Below are positions 48,841 through 61,367 of a stretch of DNA of 64,000 nt, piece by piece (positions within the stretch are counted from its first letter, which is position 1; the number at the start of each line of letters is the position of its first letter). Source of the stretch: Morchella semilibera (Eukaryota; Ascomycota; Pezizomycetes; Pezizales; Morchellaceae); the NCBI GenBank assembly GCA_009192285.1, contig CM018605.1, forward strand, positions 644,767-708,766, given 5' to 3'. The position numbers and the translations under genes are program-made. The notes beneath the pieces were generated by a model. That model had not been told where the DNA came from. It saw only the letters and a program-made list of their open reading frames with translations, and ran no database searches.

Positions 48841-51800
48841 CATGTGGTCATAGCTTCTACTTTGGTAATCAGTTATAATATGAAGCTCGAGTTGATGCCT
48901 ATACATTTTTAAGACTATATATCCAAGAAAAGATAGGTGGTACATGATGTACATTAAGCATTTGACTTTCCTTTTTTGATCGGCGCAGGGATTCCTGGCG
49001 CTTCAGGCTCCTGCAAATTTTAGAAGCACAAAAATGTCTCACATACATTAAACAAGGGATTATCTACCAGATCTGTAAGAGATAAGGCCACAGGTTGCAG
49101 CTATTATATATTGGCCTCAACGGGGTTGGGTGGGCAAGTCACAACAGGCAGGCAAGCACTAAGCTTTCTCGGAGTTTCTTCGGAGTAACTCACATTCTAC
49201 CGTGTCGGTACGTATAGTGTTACACTCTCTCTGCTACTGTACATCGCTGCTTCCCTTAAGATTGAAGCCATTGAGGGATCTCGTTCGGCTGGCCGCCATT
49301 GCCGCGGTTCCAAATGCAATTTTGCTATGCTATCCTTGCTAAAGTAGACGAATGTGGAACATTTCGCGGACGGTCCGACATATTGGAGACGACCACTGTT
49401 GTACTGCTCTTTCGGCTGAACCTCCGAGCATGTACATCACGACCATACATCACCACCTTCCTTGCGGAAATCACCTGGTAGAGACTAATCGGATGTCGGT
49501 CCGTACCTGAATATTCCAGGGATGTTGAAAATGGGATATAACCAGCGAAATCGAGATCGGTAGTGGGCAATATCACGTTACAGACCTGCATGACGGCTAA
49601 GGCTAATGCTTGTTAATATCTTTTTTTAATTAAGGTGCCTGGGGATTACACCCAGTGTACGATAATGTTTGGTATATTAAATCTTTGCGGGGTTCACTCG
49701 GACCCCTCCAACGTCTTTAACATTTAAGTCTGATAAATAACCCCCTGTTTAATAGGCATATATATAAGGGCCATTTTCGGCGAGTGGGTATTACTTTATA
49801 GTTTAGCTATAGCTGGTCATCGGCGTGATGAGATACCGAGTGGGATATGAGGCCACATATTTGCCGCCATAGACTATAAAAACAGTTATACTATACAAAG
49901 TGGTACTATTTGAAAGCATTTCGCTTGAATAGAGGTGTTCTCGACCGATAGTAGATGCATGTATTTCTGAACCAATAAAATTAAGACCAGTCCGGATCCT
50001 GGTTATAGCACTTGAAGATATCTCGATTCCTTAGCGAGCTCAGACGAACTTTACCTTTAATTCGGGCGAAAATAACTCGATTATATGACCGCCATCAACA
50101 TTATATGACGATCATACCGCAGTTGTTATAGTTACATCTATCTAACCTGTGGGGGCCTAATCAATGAACCTAGCCTAGGTACTACAATCGACCGATAGCG
50201 AGAGAGATATTTTATTCGCTGCCCAATCAATCGAATGAATTCTAACTCATATATGACTGGCAGGTAGTAAGTAATATAACCCACATAGTCAAATCACAGC
50301 ATCTCACTCGATACATATAATCACATGGAATATTGTACTTCTTAAGATCTTGTTTCTACACGATGTCTGCATATCTAAGTAAAAATTTCAGGCTATTTAC
50401 ACTCAATTATGCGGTGGGTGGATGTCCATTCCGTCCATGTACAGAGTATGCCCTTATAGTTGGGAATAAACGTATCCCCTGATATTGTACAGCCCTTTGG
50501 CCTGTTATAATTTCCCAGTACATAAGAATAGACATCCACACAGCCTCAATTAAGCGATCATATTTACGCTCCGTGAACAAGGAACGAAACGAGTTAACTA
50601 TAGGCCTATGGTTGTATATATATGTACATGTATTTACCACATATGTAGTCGACCGTAATCCTGTTGCTAAGATACATGTAGTTAAGCTTTGTACCCGTTA
50701 GGAATGAAGTACATGTGCCTAATCTTCGTTCTAATATACATGTACTACACGTCTGAGAGGCTAGCCGACCTTCGGCATGCTCGAACATCTACATAATACA
50801 TATGTAAGTACGTACTTATGCTAATTAATTGAGCTACATGTAGTTATGTGGGTGTTACGGAATTCGGATTAAAAGGCCTAGTTTTCATGATAACTGCAAT
50901 TGAACGTTTATATTATGCACAATGTGAGGGCCAGGCTGTTTGAACATGTGTTCAGCTACATGTAGTATCCGTAGCTTTTAGGGAGGAAGGCGTTGCGGTC
51001 AGAAAGGGTCCTCCATTCACATGACCACGCATACATTATTATTATTATGGTTGAGCAGTGATGGTATGCGATTCCTGCTAATGTGCTTGTGTCACCTAGG
51101 CTTGGCTAGGTAACCCTTACCTCCACTACATCTACCAAGGAACAACCCATACACACCACTGCCCCGGATATTCTTCTAACAATGTTAAAACAGAGCAAAG
51201 GTTTATCAGGATAGCGCAAAAAAAAAATCTGCCACACTCTAGGTACAAGGTCGATTGATCAGGATCAATGTCCCATCATTAGTGACCCATGAATCATGAA
51301 ACGCATGCGGCCTGGCCACAATCCCACTGACCGTGGCAACCACACACATATGTAAGTATACCTTAATGCTGCACATTAAAATCATTTCTCCGTCTGACTT
51401 TGTCAAAGGTTATATAATGTATGGATCGTTGTTATTGACCTATGTACCTCGTTGGGCGGCACAAACAGTGGTGGTTTGGATCATGTGTGCATGCACATGT
51501 AGTAGTAGCACCGGTACATCTATATGCAGGTACAATGGACATACATGTAGATAAAGGTACATGCATATACGTACATATCACTCCATGTAAGGTACATACA
51601 TGTAGTCGTGCTCCATTGCAGGGTTGCAAAACACCCAATAAATAAATGTATCTGAGTACATGTAGTGCTTTAGTTGATAGCATCATAACCTAGGGAACCC
51701 TGCATGTACCCTACACGACCTTTCGGCTGTAACGGACACTAGGTAGGACCAGGGGCTATATTTTCGGCATCTGTCATTGCTTTATCGGGAGCCAGCAAAT

Positions 51801-52098
51801 GTGCAGGGAAACAAGATATGCGATTTAGGTTTTTTAGATAACTCGAATAACTAGCACAGACCATTATGGTAGTGTTATTATAAGTTATAAAGTCAGGTCA
51901 GGGTCTAGTGGCTGATCAGTTGGTATAGAAATGAATTTAACTTATGGCACAATCTAGTATAAATACATGTAGATACATAATCGACTTATAATATAAACAA
52001 TCGCGATATAAAACAAAATACACGTAGTAAATGGGACTCGATATTTGGTCAATTGGATCACCAGTGTCCAGACCTTGTAGTAACCCCTAAAAGTAATA

Positions 52099-53301
52099 TT
52101 ACGAGCTCCAAACCTTCAAACTGTTGATTTGCCAGTAGCTCTCGGTAAAGGCGTTTGGAGTGTTGGCGACATAATCAGTGCATGTCATTGATGTAGGACT
52201 TAACATTCGTTGTCAGTTCCATACATAATAAATGGCTATTTTGAGGGCATGGGAGCTTACCATCCTGAGGTACCCAAACGTTGCCAGCCCAATCTCCACA
52301 GAAGGTTATATTGAAGATGATCTTGTTAGAAACAAACTTTGAATCAATGTCACATGAGCCTTGGAAGAGAGGCGGTAGGTGTTCCCCAAGTACTTGGGTC
52401 CGGGTTTCCACTCAAAGCGTTGGCCGGGATGGAACCGCGTGGGAAAAACCAAATCCTGATATAATCTGAGGTCCATTCTGTAGCGTAGACACCGCCACCA
52501 TTATTGTTGAATCCGGTTCCATAAGAGTTAGTGCGGGCGTCCTATCAAGAAGAAGTTAGTAAGTAAAAATTGGCACGTGTATGGAATATCAGTAGGGTGA
52601 TTTACTTGAATACTACAGCCTTGGTTGGTGGATTGGTTTGGGGCGTTGATATAGCAATTATTTGTAATCAAATTACCAGACAGTCCACTGTTGTTAATAG
52701 TGCATCCATCAGTGGTATGAAGTGTCAATAGGTTCCGGTCGTCAAGATTGACACCTTCGATGATATCGATCTCGCCATTGTTCGGCCAGTTATCGCCAAG
52801 AGTCCAACTGTAAAAGTCAGTAATCGAGAATTATAAATGTTATGGTTGGAGTAGGGACCCCATCATAGATTCTACTCACAATGCTGGCCATGTTCCGCAT
52901 ATACTACCAGGCATGTGTGCGAGATCTAAGATGATAAGACCGTGTTGGAATCGGGCCTTGCTCTCTAGTCTTACACTGTTTCGACCATTTGCTACGTTAT
53001 TTGTGTGATCAACACCGACATAGACATTGTTGCTATTTGTCTTGATAATTCCTAGGGACTCGGCGCTGGCTTGGTCGATATATTTAACAAAGCCATTTGT
53101 AGGATCGGCACCCTAATGAAGCACAGCTATAAGTCAATACATTATGGCATACCGGGCAAATAAACAGGAAATACCTACAGTATAGAAGTCAAACTTCGAG
53201 AAAAAGTTGGCTGGGGTGTAGCTCTCCTGGAGAACTGTGTAGGCTGCATTTGTAACTACTGCAGATGCAATAAGGCTGATGGATGCCGTAGAAAACTTCA
53301 T
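52099..53301 (-). pseudogene. GH16 endo-beta-1,3(4)-glucanase gene with frame breaks
   Basis: Secreted fungal glycoside hydrolase family 16 enzyme acting on beta-glucans. Five exons: 53301-53179, 53112-52880, 52807-52606, 52541-52261 and 52198-52099. The signal peptide is MKFSTASISLIASAVVTNAA. The body has [60 protein letters not shown] and the catalytic ExDxxE in NNGEIDIIEGVN. Exon 4 continues [20 protein letters not shown] and TWGTPTAS, then stops (TGA) in frame. One base later in phase the conserved [19 protein letters not shown] and FCGDWAGNVW follow. So there is one extra base near 52363-52372. The last exon (CTDYVANTPNAFTESYWQIN, SLKVWSS) fits only if a further base is lost before 52261. 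No intron explains this. Recent pseudogene, or sequence errors. Confidence 0.75.
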
Positions 53302-55476
53302 TTCGAACTTTTAATGTTGTATATATAGGGAGAGTATACGACTCGAAGGTGCTTTTGATTCTTAGTGATTTGATTTGACATTTGAAGGGTAGCCCATCCT
53401 CTTTAAATATTCCAAATTGAAACGATGGTTCTTTCGAACTTTGGTCGAACAGATCATTGGCGGGTGTCTTGTGCCTTCAAACAGACCCTAGATTGCTATG
53501 TGTTGAAACGCACATATGGATAGCTAGTGCCGTGATGTCTGACCAGGATCAGTACAAGCACCGTTTTGACGGACCCCAGCATGTAAATTAGCCTTTTACT
53601 ACTACTATGTAGTAGCCGGGCTCCCCGATAATCAGAGAATCGGATGAACTGGTGCGAGTTTGAAAATGGACTCTGCTTTGCCCATGAGATTCAGTCAGAG
53701 GCCTTGTCCATCCTGGTCCGTCTTGTGGTGACAGGCCACGAGGGTATGAGGCGGTTCTGTATGTAGTAGGTGGCCACTCGATAGGTCCGAAGTACATGTA
53801 GCCGAAATTACTATCCCTCACAGGGAGGAAGGTTCAGAGAAAGAAGGCCGGGGGGGAGGGGGGGGGGGTGTAGACGGTGTTTCTTTGTGAATTTGGCTAA
53901 TTCTTATATACGGTCTGGTGTTATAGTGCTATCACAACCAGCTAGGTACTCAAATAATACGTGAGTATATAAAAGTGATGAAAGCTAGGGAGATTTTCTA
54001 AGGGTTAATTCCATACCTATTGGGAGTATAGGCAGCTGTATCTAAGTATATGTACGACAGTACTACATGTACTTTGTATATAGGTTGGCAACAAAATCAA
54101 CAAAAGGTAAAAAAAAACGACACATCTAATGTTAAAGGCCTAGCTAAGTAGCTTTGAGTCGCTTCAGATGCGTTTTTCCCATGTATAGATGGGCCTACAT
54201 GTATGTATGTTTGTAGCATTTTGTTTTCTTACATAAGTACATGTAGTAAAGGCCACGCCGGCCCAGGTTTCAGATTCTGAGTCTGGCTCTCCTTAACTCG
54301 AGATTGATTCTTTTGATCACCGTCCCCGTACACAAGATCTCGGCAAGGATGCTTAACTATTCGAAATTTATAACTACGGATACTATAGACCTAAGGGTTT
54401 GGCCATAGTCCAGGAGCACATTCTCATAGCTACAAAACGCCTATCTCCGTTTCGTTGCTATCCCCGTGCTTGAAAGTAGAAATCATTTCTTCCCAACATA
54501 GTTCGACATCCGAGAATCTTTATAGAGTCGAGCACGTTACTAAGACATGTGACACCATTTTGATTTATCCAGGATTTAAGCATTCACAGATCTTCTTGAC
54601 ATGAGCGCTGACATGTTATTACGTAAATACATGTATGTTTATACACACGCGCTTTCTGTTTGTTTCCGAATAATCGTCCTGGCGCTCATTTAACTAGCTT
54701 GGTTTCAAAGTACCTGCTTGACAGTTTCTCAGTCGGTAGGATGAGCTACTGTTTTTTCCCCCTTCCCATGCCTTACCCCGGCTCTCTATAGCTAGCATGG
54801 ATGATAATACCATAGCTACTGTATGTTCAACTAGATAGTTGGGCTTGAAAAAGCGGGTTTGGTCACATCCCATCACTCACTTACGCATTGAGAGGTGTCT
54901 GTGGCTGGGTTTGTCGTTGTAGCCGCGTTTCAATCTGGACCAGCTCCTGATTGGATCGTGGACGGCCCTTCATTACCGGTAATGCCGGTAGACACCAGAG
55001 TACTTGAATAACCCCGTACGTACTGAAAGGATTCGGGCGAAAACCCCAGCTAGGATTTATATTTCCCTGTTCCAACTGAAGCGGTGGGGCGTGGTTATGA
55101 GGCCTAGAAAGTGTCTATTCTACCCTCGCACTTATGCCGCTATCCGGGGCCTAAAGACTTTCCAGAATAGAATGTATACGCATCTTTAATCAAGCTTCAT
55201 TGCGGTAGTAAGTGAATCGGGATGTTAAGAATTAAAATACCCGTGTAACCTGATGAGAGTCAGGTCCTTGTGGCGGATACCAGGCCTTATCAGATAAGAT
55301 GAGAGTATGAGCTTGGCAATCAAGCTGCGCCAGCTATCGTAGACTAAGAGCCTAAGACCCCACCACTCTAACCTCACCCCTACATCTCCAAGTTCTGCAC
55401 GACCAAACAACAATAAAATGGTACTTCAAAAATCACTCTGTTACACCCTCCACTTTATGTGCGAGCTAATAAGGCG
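53302..55476. other. Gene-poor region, 2.2 kb
   Basis: No gene recognised. TACATGTA at about 53793, 54065, 54197, 54239 and 54627; a G-rich run near 53851-53870. The right end is the upstream region of UMP1. Confidence 0.5.
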
Positions 55477-56158
55477 ATGCAGTCTCTTCGCATAATCCCC
55501 GCCCCAAAGCACGCTACTCAGATCTCTACCACAAATGGAGCTCCCAGTGTCCGTTCAATCCCCGACCCGATGAGGAACGGCCTGCAATCTGTATCTGCCG
55601 AGGTGAACGGAAGACATCCTCTAGAAACCAGGTTGAAGAACTGGGATGAAACCCAGCAGGCTCTCAAGATGGAAAACCTGATGAGGGTATACGGTGCGCA
55701 TGAGCCGATCAGGAGAGGCATGGAGATGAAGATTAGCGGATCGGTTAGTCTCCTTGTACTTCCTAGAACTTTGTGGGGGCGAGGGTAGTCGCCATTTGGA
55801 TAGATCACGATGGACGGGTGATGAGGGAAGAGTAGGGAAGAGTAGGGAAGAGTAGGGATGTTAATGAACTTGAGAACAGGACTGGAGACCGATTCAGCTG
55901 GGAGGACCTAGCAACTTCCACCTCGATATTCTGAAAGGGAAGGATACAACCATCGAATGGGAGGATATCTACAAAGGTAAGCACGAAAATCTGTCACTTG
56001 TCTTATGTTGGCGTCTGTCAAGCGACAAAATGTTCCATTGAGCTACGCCCCTTCTTCCTGCAAAGCTGACTCCATCACTCACCAAAGGGAACGAAAACAC
56101 CGAGGAACTTCCTGGTTTCCACGCTGAGATGGAATCAAAGCTCAAGATGAACTGGTAA
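55477..56158 (+). CDS. UMP1: Proteasome maturation factor Ump1
   Basis: Assembly chaperone of the 20S proteasome, trapped in the half-mer and degraded on maturation. Exons 55477-55743, 55880-55976 and 56088-56158 give 144 residues, normal for the family. The open frame begins earlier with GTG, but the first in-frame ATG is 55477 (MQSLRIIPAPKHATQISTTN). Conserved blocks: GAPSVRSIPDPMRNGLQS, HPLETRLKNWDETQQALKME, RVYGAHEPIRRGMEMKI, DWRPIQLGGPSNFHLDILKG, TTIEWEDIYKG and the C-terminus LPGFHAEMESKLKMNW. HPLE.RL..W..TQ..LKM and the RRGMEMKI block are diagnostic. Introns GTTAGT...GAACAG and GTAAGC...CCAAAG keep frame; intron 1 holds a 10-bp tandem repeat. The gene stands alone in a repeat-rich stretch yet is intact. 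Confidence 0.93.
55825..55858 (+). repeat. Tandem repeat GGGAAGAGTA, about 3.4 copies, in UMP1 intron 1
   Basis: Perfect 10-bp unit repeated head to tail within the first intron of UMP1. Confidence 0.85.
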
Positions 56159-59057
56159 AGATCTGTAGATAAACGTTCTACCCTTTTAAACACGCTACAC
56201 GGAATTGATATTATTAAAAAGGAAATTGTAGTCTACCCGATATCACACTCTTGGTTGGTTTTCGCCCATCAGAGAGACATGTGCACCTATGGAGAAACCT
56301 TCTAAGGATATCTCCTGCATAATATTGTATTGACCTCTTACATGGGGATAACGCACCAACAGCCCGAGACCTCGCCAGCCATGGTCTTGCCATAGGCATA
56401 GACATATACCCATATGCACTTCTTTCTCCGGTCCCTGGTTCTTCGCGTCTGAGGACTAAGAACACAAAACATCCTTGTCCCGCTCGTGACTTATATAAAA
56501 CCCTTGAAACTTAATAAGCTCGCTACAGTATGATTAAACATTGTGATTAAACATTGTAAGTAGGCCATTCATTAGAAATGACCTGCTTAGTAGAGTCATG
56601 ATTCTGACAAGTGGGTCCTGATCTGTATCGTGACGCTCCCTTACTCAGGCGTAACTATCAAACACCCCGCATGCTCGTTCAGACTTTGGGATATCTAGCC
56701 AGTTAATTTCACTTTGTGCAATGCCTGCTCAGTTGATCACCTACATAGTCACTTCATAAATTACACTTTGCAATAAATGACCCACAGCCTGCGCAAGTGC
56801 GTGACCGATTACGTGATCTAATAAAGGGAATAAAGGCTCGCCTTCTTCTATTGGTGACCCTGACATGATCCTAGACATTCCATGTGAAGGTACACGATAC
56901 ATAACGTGTATACAATACATACATGTATGTAGCGAATACAGTACCAAAAAGAGAGGTGGGATTACTCCAGTATTCCCGCTGATTCGCTAGCAACGCGGTA
57001 AAAATACGGGAACTCTACAGTACTCTTCTTCTAATGCTGGTTTATTCGGTATATATCACTAACTTCCGTAGTCTTATAGTAGTGGTTTCACCACGTCTTT
57101 TCATGCTGTAGTCACATATAATTAATGATGTAAACAAACAAACAAAAATGCTGTAGTCACGGCCTCTCACTCGATATAAACTCCAAACACCCCCCCCCCC
57201 AAGATCAGATCCCCAAAGATATAGAGGTCGTACCGCTCGATTGTACCAGAGCTACAAACAAATTACCCGAAGGAAGCCTACCCAAGCCCCGAGAACCGGC
57301 CCTAAATGGCTGGTACATACATACAGTGCCCACGCGAGCCAGCTCGCTTAGTATCTTCGCATCCCCGAGGCTCCCAAGCGTACGGGCTAGTAAACCATAC
57401 AAGCCACTCTGTAAACCAACCTGGCCCAAGACCCCCGCTGGATGCACAAGCTTAAGCCTAGACCCGAGATACAGGTGTCTATATAATGGGAGATGCGGTT
57501 TCTAGTGGTGGGGTTGATGCGCTATAAAGGCGGGTTCCTTGGTCCATGCTTGTAGTAGTAAGGGTTCTCTTAAGGGTTAATGGGTTACGACAGACACACA
57601 CTTGCAGTAATCCTACCAGACCCGGTATATGGGGCTGCCATTTGAAGATGTATATACACTCATGGCCAATTCTAGCTAGCTGCTCCTTGTCAGCAACATT
57701 GCGGTCTGCATAGAAGTAAACATGGGATTACTTGCATATCCTAGCAAGACCGAGAAAGAGAAGGTAGTATTCCCGGTGCCGGCCCCGCCGACTGTTGATT
57801 TGGGCACTCGGTCTCCTCCTACACGCTGGTAGGTACGCGTACGTACGTACCAACACACGATGAACCCAATTAACGCAGCGAGAAGGCCATTTATCACTAA
57901 AGAATCGAGCCCTCAGTCCTCCAATACGGCGGTAAATGTGTCCAAAAGAAATTTTACCACCGGTAGTGCAGAGTCCGGTAGAATCATTGAAAAGTTGTAT
58001 TATATCTGCCCTTAAAAGATTGGGGGGGGGGGAGAGAAAAAGTTAGTCCATGCGCGGCTGGGAAAACCTCTCCTCCACGACCACCCCATATCCATCCCCC
58101 ACAACCACTCCTCTCAACGCATGGTGGTGACAACCTTATCTGCTTTAAGGGACGCAAGATCCGCTTTTGAAATAGTTCTGCCACGCTCTGTACTTTACAT
58201 TTTACATGTATCTAGCATTATACCTACATACTTAACGCATAAGCGCTGAATTTCAGTCCTTGTGCCATACTATACTATACTGCATACTCCATTCTTAGCC
58301 GTTTCCCACTGCGGTGGTACGGTATAGATACATGTACTAAACCCCATTCTTTATACGACATCCAACCAGAACCCACCCGTCACCGTACCGCCCACACACC
58401 GGCTTGGTGAAAACGGTATAGAAACTTGTAAGTACATGTATACACAACCACCGGCGCTGCCACTTCTATGCAACGGCCGCCAAGCCCCGGAATGATACCC
58501 TCCACAACCCACCCACAACCCATAGCGCGCTGGAGATTGGACCTTAAGTTTGCATATACGCTCTGCGCCTCCCTCCCCAACCCCCACCCCTTCCTCTGGG
58601 TACAGGACTGCATAGATATACCAGGCAGGCAACGGGCGGGCGGGCAGAACCGAGTGATATCGCGTGACCGGCGCTGCCAAAAACTAGTTGAGCGGCGGGC
58701 TAGGGTTGTTGAGGCGCGAGTGGGCTGTGTATATGTATATGTCGGAAGCACTGAGTACGCCGTGTTCGGGGGTGCTGGGTAACCTCAGGTGTGTGTGTGG
58801 TGGAATATGGGCATCATAAAGTATCACTCGTTTCACATCACTGCCTCGCTACATGTAGGTACATACCATCATAAGCCCCGAATATATATATATACATGTA
58901 GTGAAGGCCTATACCAGGGAAATCCTTTATTACCCAAAACCAGCCCAGAAACATTAAGTACAAGAAAGCGGGAGAGGGAGCTACCTATCAATACACCATA
59001 CCTACTCCCCATACCATGACTATAATAATACACCCGGGCCCACGCCACGCACCCAGA
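56159..59057. other. Gene-poor region, 2.9 kb
   Basis: No supported gene. Contains a C11 run (near 57190), a G11 run (near 58022) and TACATGTA at about 56922, 58202, 58332, 58434, 58850 and 58896. Minus-strand open frames at 57205-57447 and 57676-57897 show no recognisable family. Confidence 0.5.
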
Positions 59058-60804
59058 CTACGCGCCCCCCGCCCTCCTCGCATACGCCGCATTACTAGTA
59101 ACTCACAATCAGCACCATCCCCGCCTCCCCATTTCAAAAAAAGGAAACACAGACCCACTCACCTCGTATGGGCCAACAGGAACTTTACGCATGTGAGCGT
59201 GTACTTACACGCCCTCGTCCAGGCCTCGTCCTGGTTGAAGGCGAGGCGTATGCAGCTGTCACCGATTTTATCCTTCACGATGCGGTAGGGTAGCCGCATC
59301 TCTGGCTCCGCGGCCTCCACGAACTCGCCGAGCTGGCGCAGCACCTCCAGGAAGGCGACCATGGCCTGGTCGAACTTGCGGTGCATGAACATGCGGCCCA
59401 GGGGGAGGTCGCCGCTCGAGAAGAGCTCCAGCGTGGTGATCTTGGGATCTGCGTGGTGGGTGGTGGTGGGGGAGCCGGTGGTGCTGCTGCTGGTGGTGGT
59501 GGTGGGGTAGTCGAGCTTTTCGATGCGTGAGGTGGAGCCCATGGGGCGGAGGCGGTAGGAGGTGGGTGTGAAGTGGAGTTTTTCGCAGATTGTGGTGAGG
59601 AGGAGGAGTGTCTGGCCCCAGGCTGCGTTGATTTCCGTCCATTCGACCTGGAGAGGGGGGAAGGTTAGCTCTTTGTTTTCTCGGGGGGAGGTACGGTGTT
59701 TAAAGGAGGGAGTAGCTACCGGCTGCGTCGGCAGCCTCCCTAATCGCAACCCATTGATGGTCCCAAAATACCCATCATGACCAATACAGAACGTATCGTT
59801 ATATACGTTCGTCCTCTGCAGCTTCTCCAGCTGCTTCGAGTCATGGTCATACTGGGTATTGACGCCGTCCCTCTCATTCTGGAACTCCTCGAGCCGGGCC
59901 GCGAAGCCGTTCCTCTCACGCCAGAAGTCCTCCTCCTCCCGATCGAGCATTCGCGCCTCCTCCTCGAGGCCGCGAATCTCGCCCTCCACCGCCGCGCGCG
60001 CATTTTCCGTCTCGGCCAGCTCGCGCAGGGCCGCGGCCTCCTCCTCGGCGAGGGCGCGCTGCTCCCGCTCGGCGGCTTCGCGCTCCGGGTCGCTGGGGAG
60101 CTCGCTGGTCACTCGCTTGAGGAAGTCGACGTAGGCGTCGCGCTCTCGCGTGGCGTTGGCGAGGCGCTTGCTGAGCCCGTCGAGGAGGAGGTCGGTGCAT
60201 TCGCTGCAGATGGGGTAGTCGATGTCGCTGGCGCGCGCTCAGGATGTCGAAGAGGCCCGCGGAGGTGCGCATCTGGTGGCTGAGGGCGTTCTCGTCGTGG
60301 GGGAGGAGATGGAGGGGCTGGAGGAAGGGGGGGCCACCGGCACCACCACCGCCGCCAACGCCGCCAACGCCGGTGCCACCACCACCACTACCGCCGCGGG
60401 AGGAGGGGTTAGAGGTGTTAGTAAAGGGCAAGGGAGCGAGCTGCGATTGGGTGAGCATCACGTAGCTCTCTGCAGGGTTCTGGTAGACGGACTTTGAGCG
60501 GGGGGGCGCTGAGCTGGTAGAACGGGAGGGGATGGTGCGCTTATGGAGGGGGTGCTGGGGTGGGTGAGTAGCTTTGTCATAAGTGTCTCGACGGTCTTGA
60601 GAATAGATGGGCGGGTTGGGAGACGTGTCGGTGCTAGTGAGGGGCGGAGGGTTTGTGCCTATATAATAACAAGTTATTAGCAGGTACTTGTAATAGATGG
60701 GGAGGAGGAGAGCGTATACCTGTGAGGAGGTTGAAGGCGGCGGGACTGAGGTCTTCGAGGGAGCTATGCAGCTTTATGGGCTGACGGCACTTTTGGCACT
60801 TCAT
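59058..60804 (-). CDS. ATG6: Atg6/Vps30 (beclin) with an apparent one-base insertion
   Basis: Subunit of the class III PI3-kinase complexes for autophagy and vacuolar sorting. Exons: 60804-60720, 60658-59720, 59647-59163 and 59094-59058. The N-terminus is MKCQKCRQPIKLHSSLEDLS, a CxxC pair typical of fungal Atg6. Then come a Pro-rich part, MRTSAGLFDILSA (BH3-like region), a coiled coil rich in Glu/Arg, and the evolutionarily conserved domain: KLQRTNVYNDTFCIGHDGYF, GTINGLRLGRLP, VEWTEINAAWGQTLLLL, MVAFLEVLRQLGEFVEA, LPYRIVKDKIGDSCIRLAFN and KYTLTCVKFLLAHTSNAAYA. After LFDILSAR the frame needs one base removed (60228-60240, run GGCGCGCGC on plus) to continue SDIDYPICSECTDLLLDGLS. Exon 2 has 939 nt but the neighbouring phases need 938. 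Corrected length is 514 residues. Either a sequence error or a recent lesion. Confidence 0.87.
59648..59719 (-). other. 72-nt, stop-free intron of ATG6
   Basis: GTAGCT...CTCCAG, phase 0, 24 codons with no stop. Splicing joins GRLPTQP to VEWTEINAAW, the conserved junction. Retention would add 24 residues without breaking the frame. Confidence 0.75.
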
Positions 60805-61367
60805 CGTTTGGTGTTTGGTGTTTGGGGGGGTTGATGTTTGATGTTTGATGTTTGAGGTTGTGAGCGAGCTGTCGATAAGAGAGAGCTGTGGTTATCGAGT
60901 CTGTGGCGGTGTGTGAGTGTGGCTATGCAGTTATGGTTGACCACCCCTAACCCTGTGTATATCTGAGATGTTTGTCAGTGCCTGTTATTTGTGTGTGTCT
61001 GTCTTTGATGTCTGTTGGTTGTGTGTGTGCATTGAGTTGAGGTCAAATGCTGTCTATTCTACAGTCAATGACAGTCATCCATCCGGGTGTCCAGCAGCCA
61101 TAACTTATGTCATATTAATCTAAGGTAAGTTACTGCGCCGGTCAAGTCATCGGATGATTATATAAATAGACCCTCCTCCTCCTCCACTCACGTGATGCGG
61201 CTCTTTGCTGCCAATCACACCGGGGCCGCGTCAGAAGAAGGGAAGGGAAGCTCTCTCTCAACCATCGCTCTCTCTCTCTCAACGACACTCTCTCACAACC
61301 ACCACCAATCAACTAAACATCAATTCTTCACAGCTATATATCTATACATAACTAAGACAATACAGCA
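60805..61367. promoter_or_regulatory. Divergent promoter region, ATG6 / TVP23
   Basis: 560 bp between start codons pointing apart. It has three tandem ATGTTTG units (60834-60854), a telomere-like CCCCTAACCCT near 60944, and a TCTCTCTC-rich leader (61248-61290) before TVP23. No specific factor site named. Confidence 0.55.

Larger units (their letters stand above)
46835..52098. other. Gene-poor, repeat-rich region, 5.3 kb
   Basis: No long coding sequence. It contains a possible small ORF (47351-47449), a foldback element (47554-47639), a Tc1/mariner-type MITE (48602-48840) and about ten TACATGTA octamers, dense at 50626-50963 and 51541-51664. Many short open frames exist, but none shows a protein family. 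Base composition is visibly richer in A+T than in the flanking genes. Confidence 0.6.

Noticed and set aside
59268-59642. His/Pro-rich protein antisense-frame product in ATG6
   Set aside because: Shadow frame of the conserved beclin domain.
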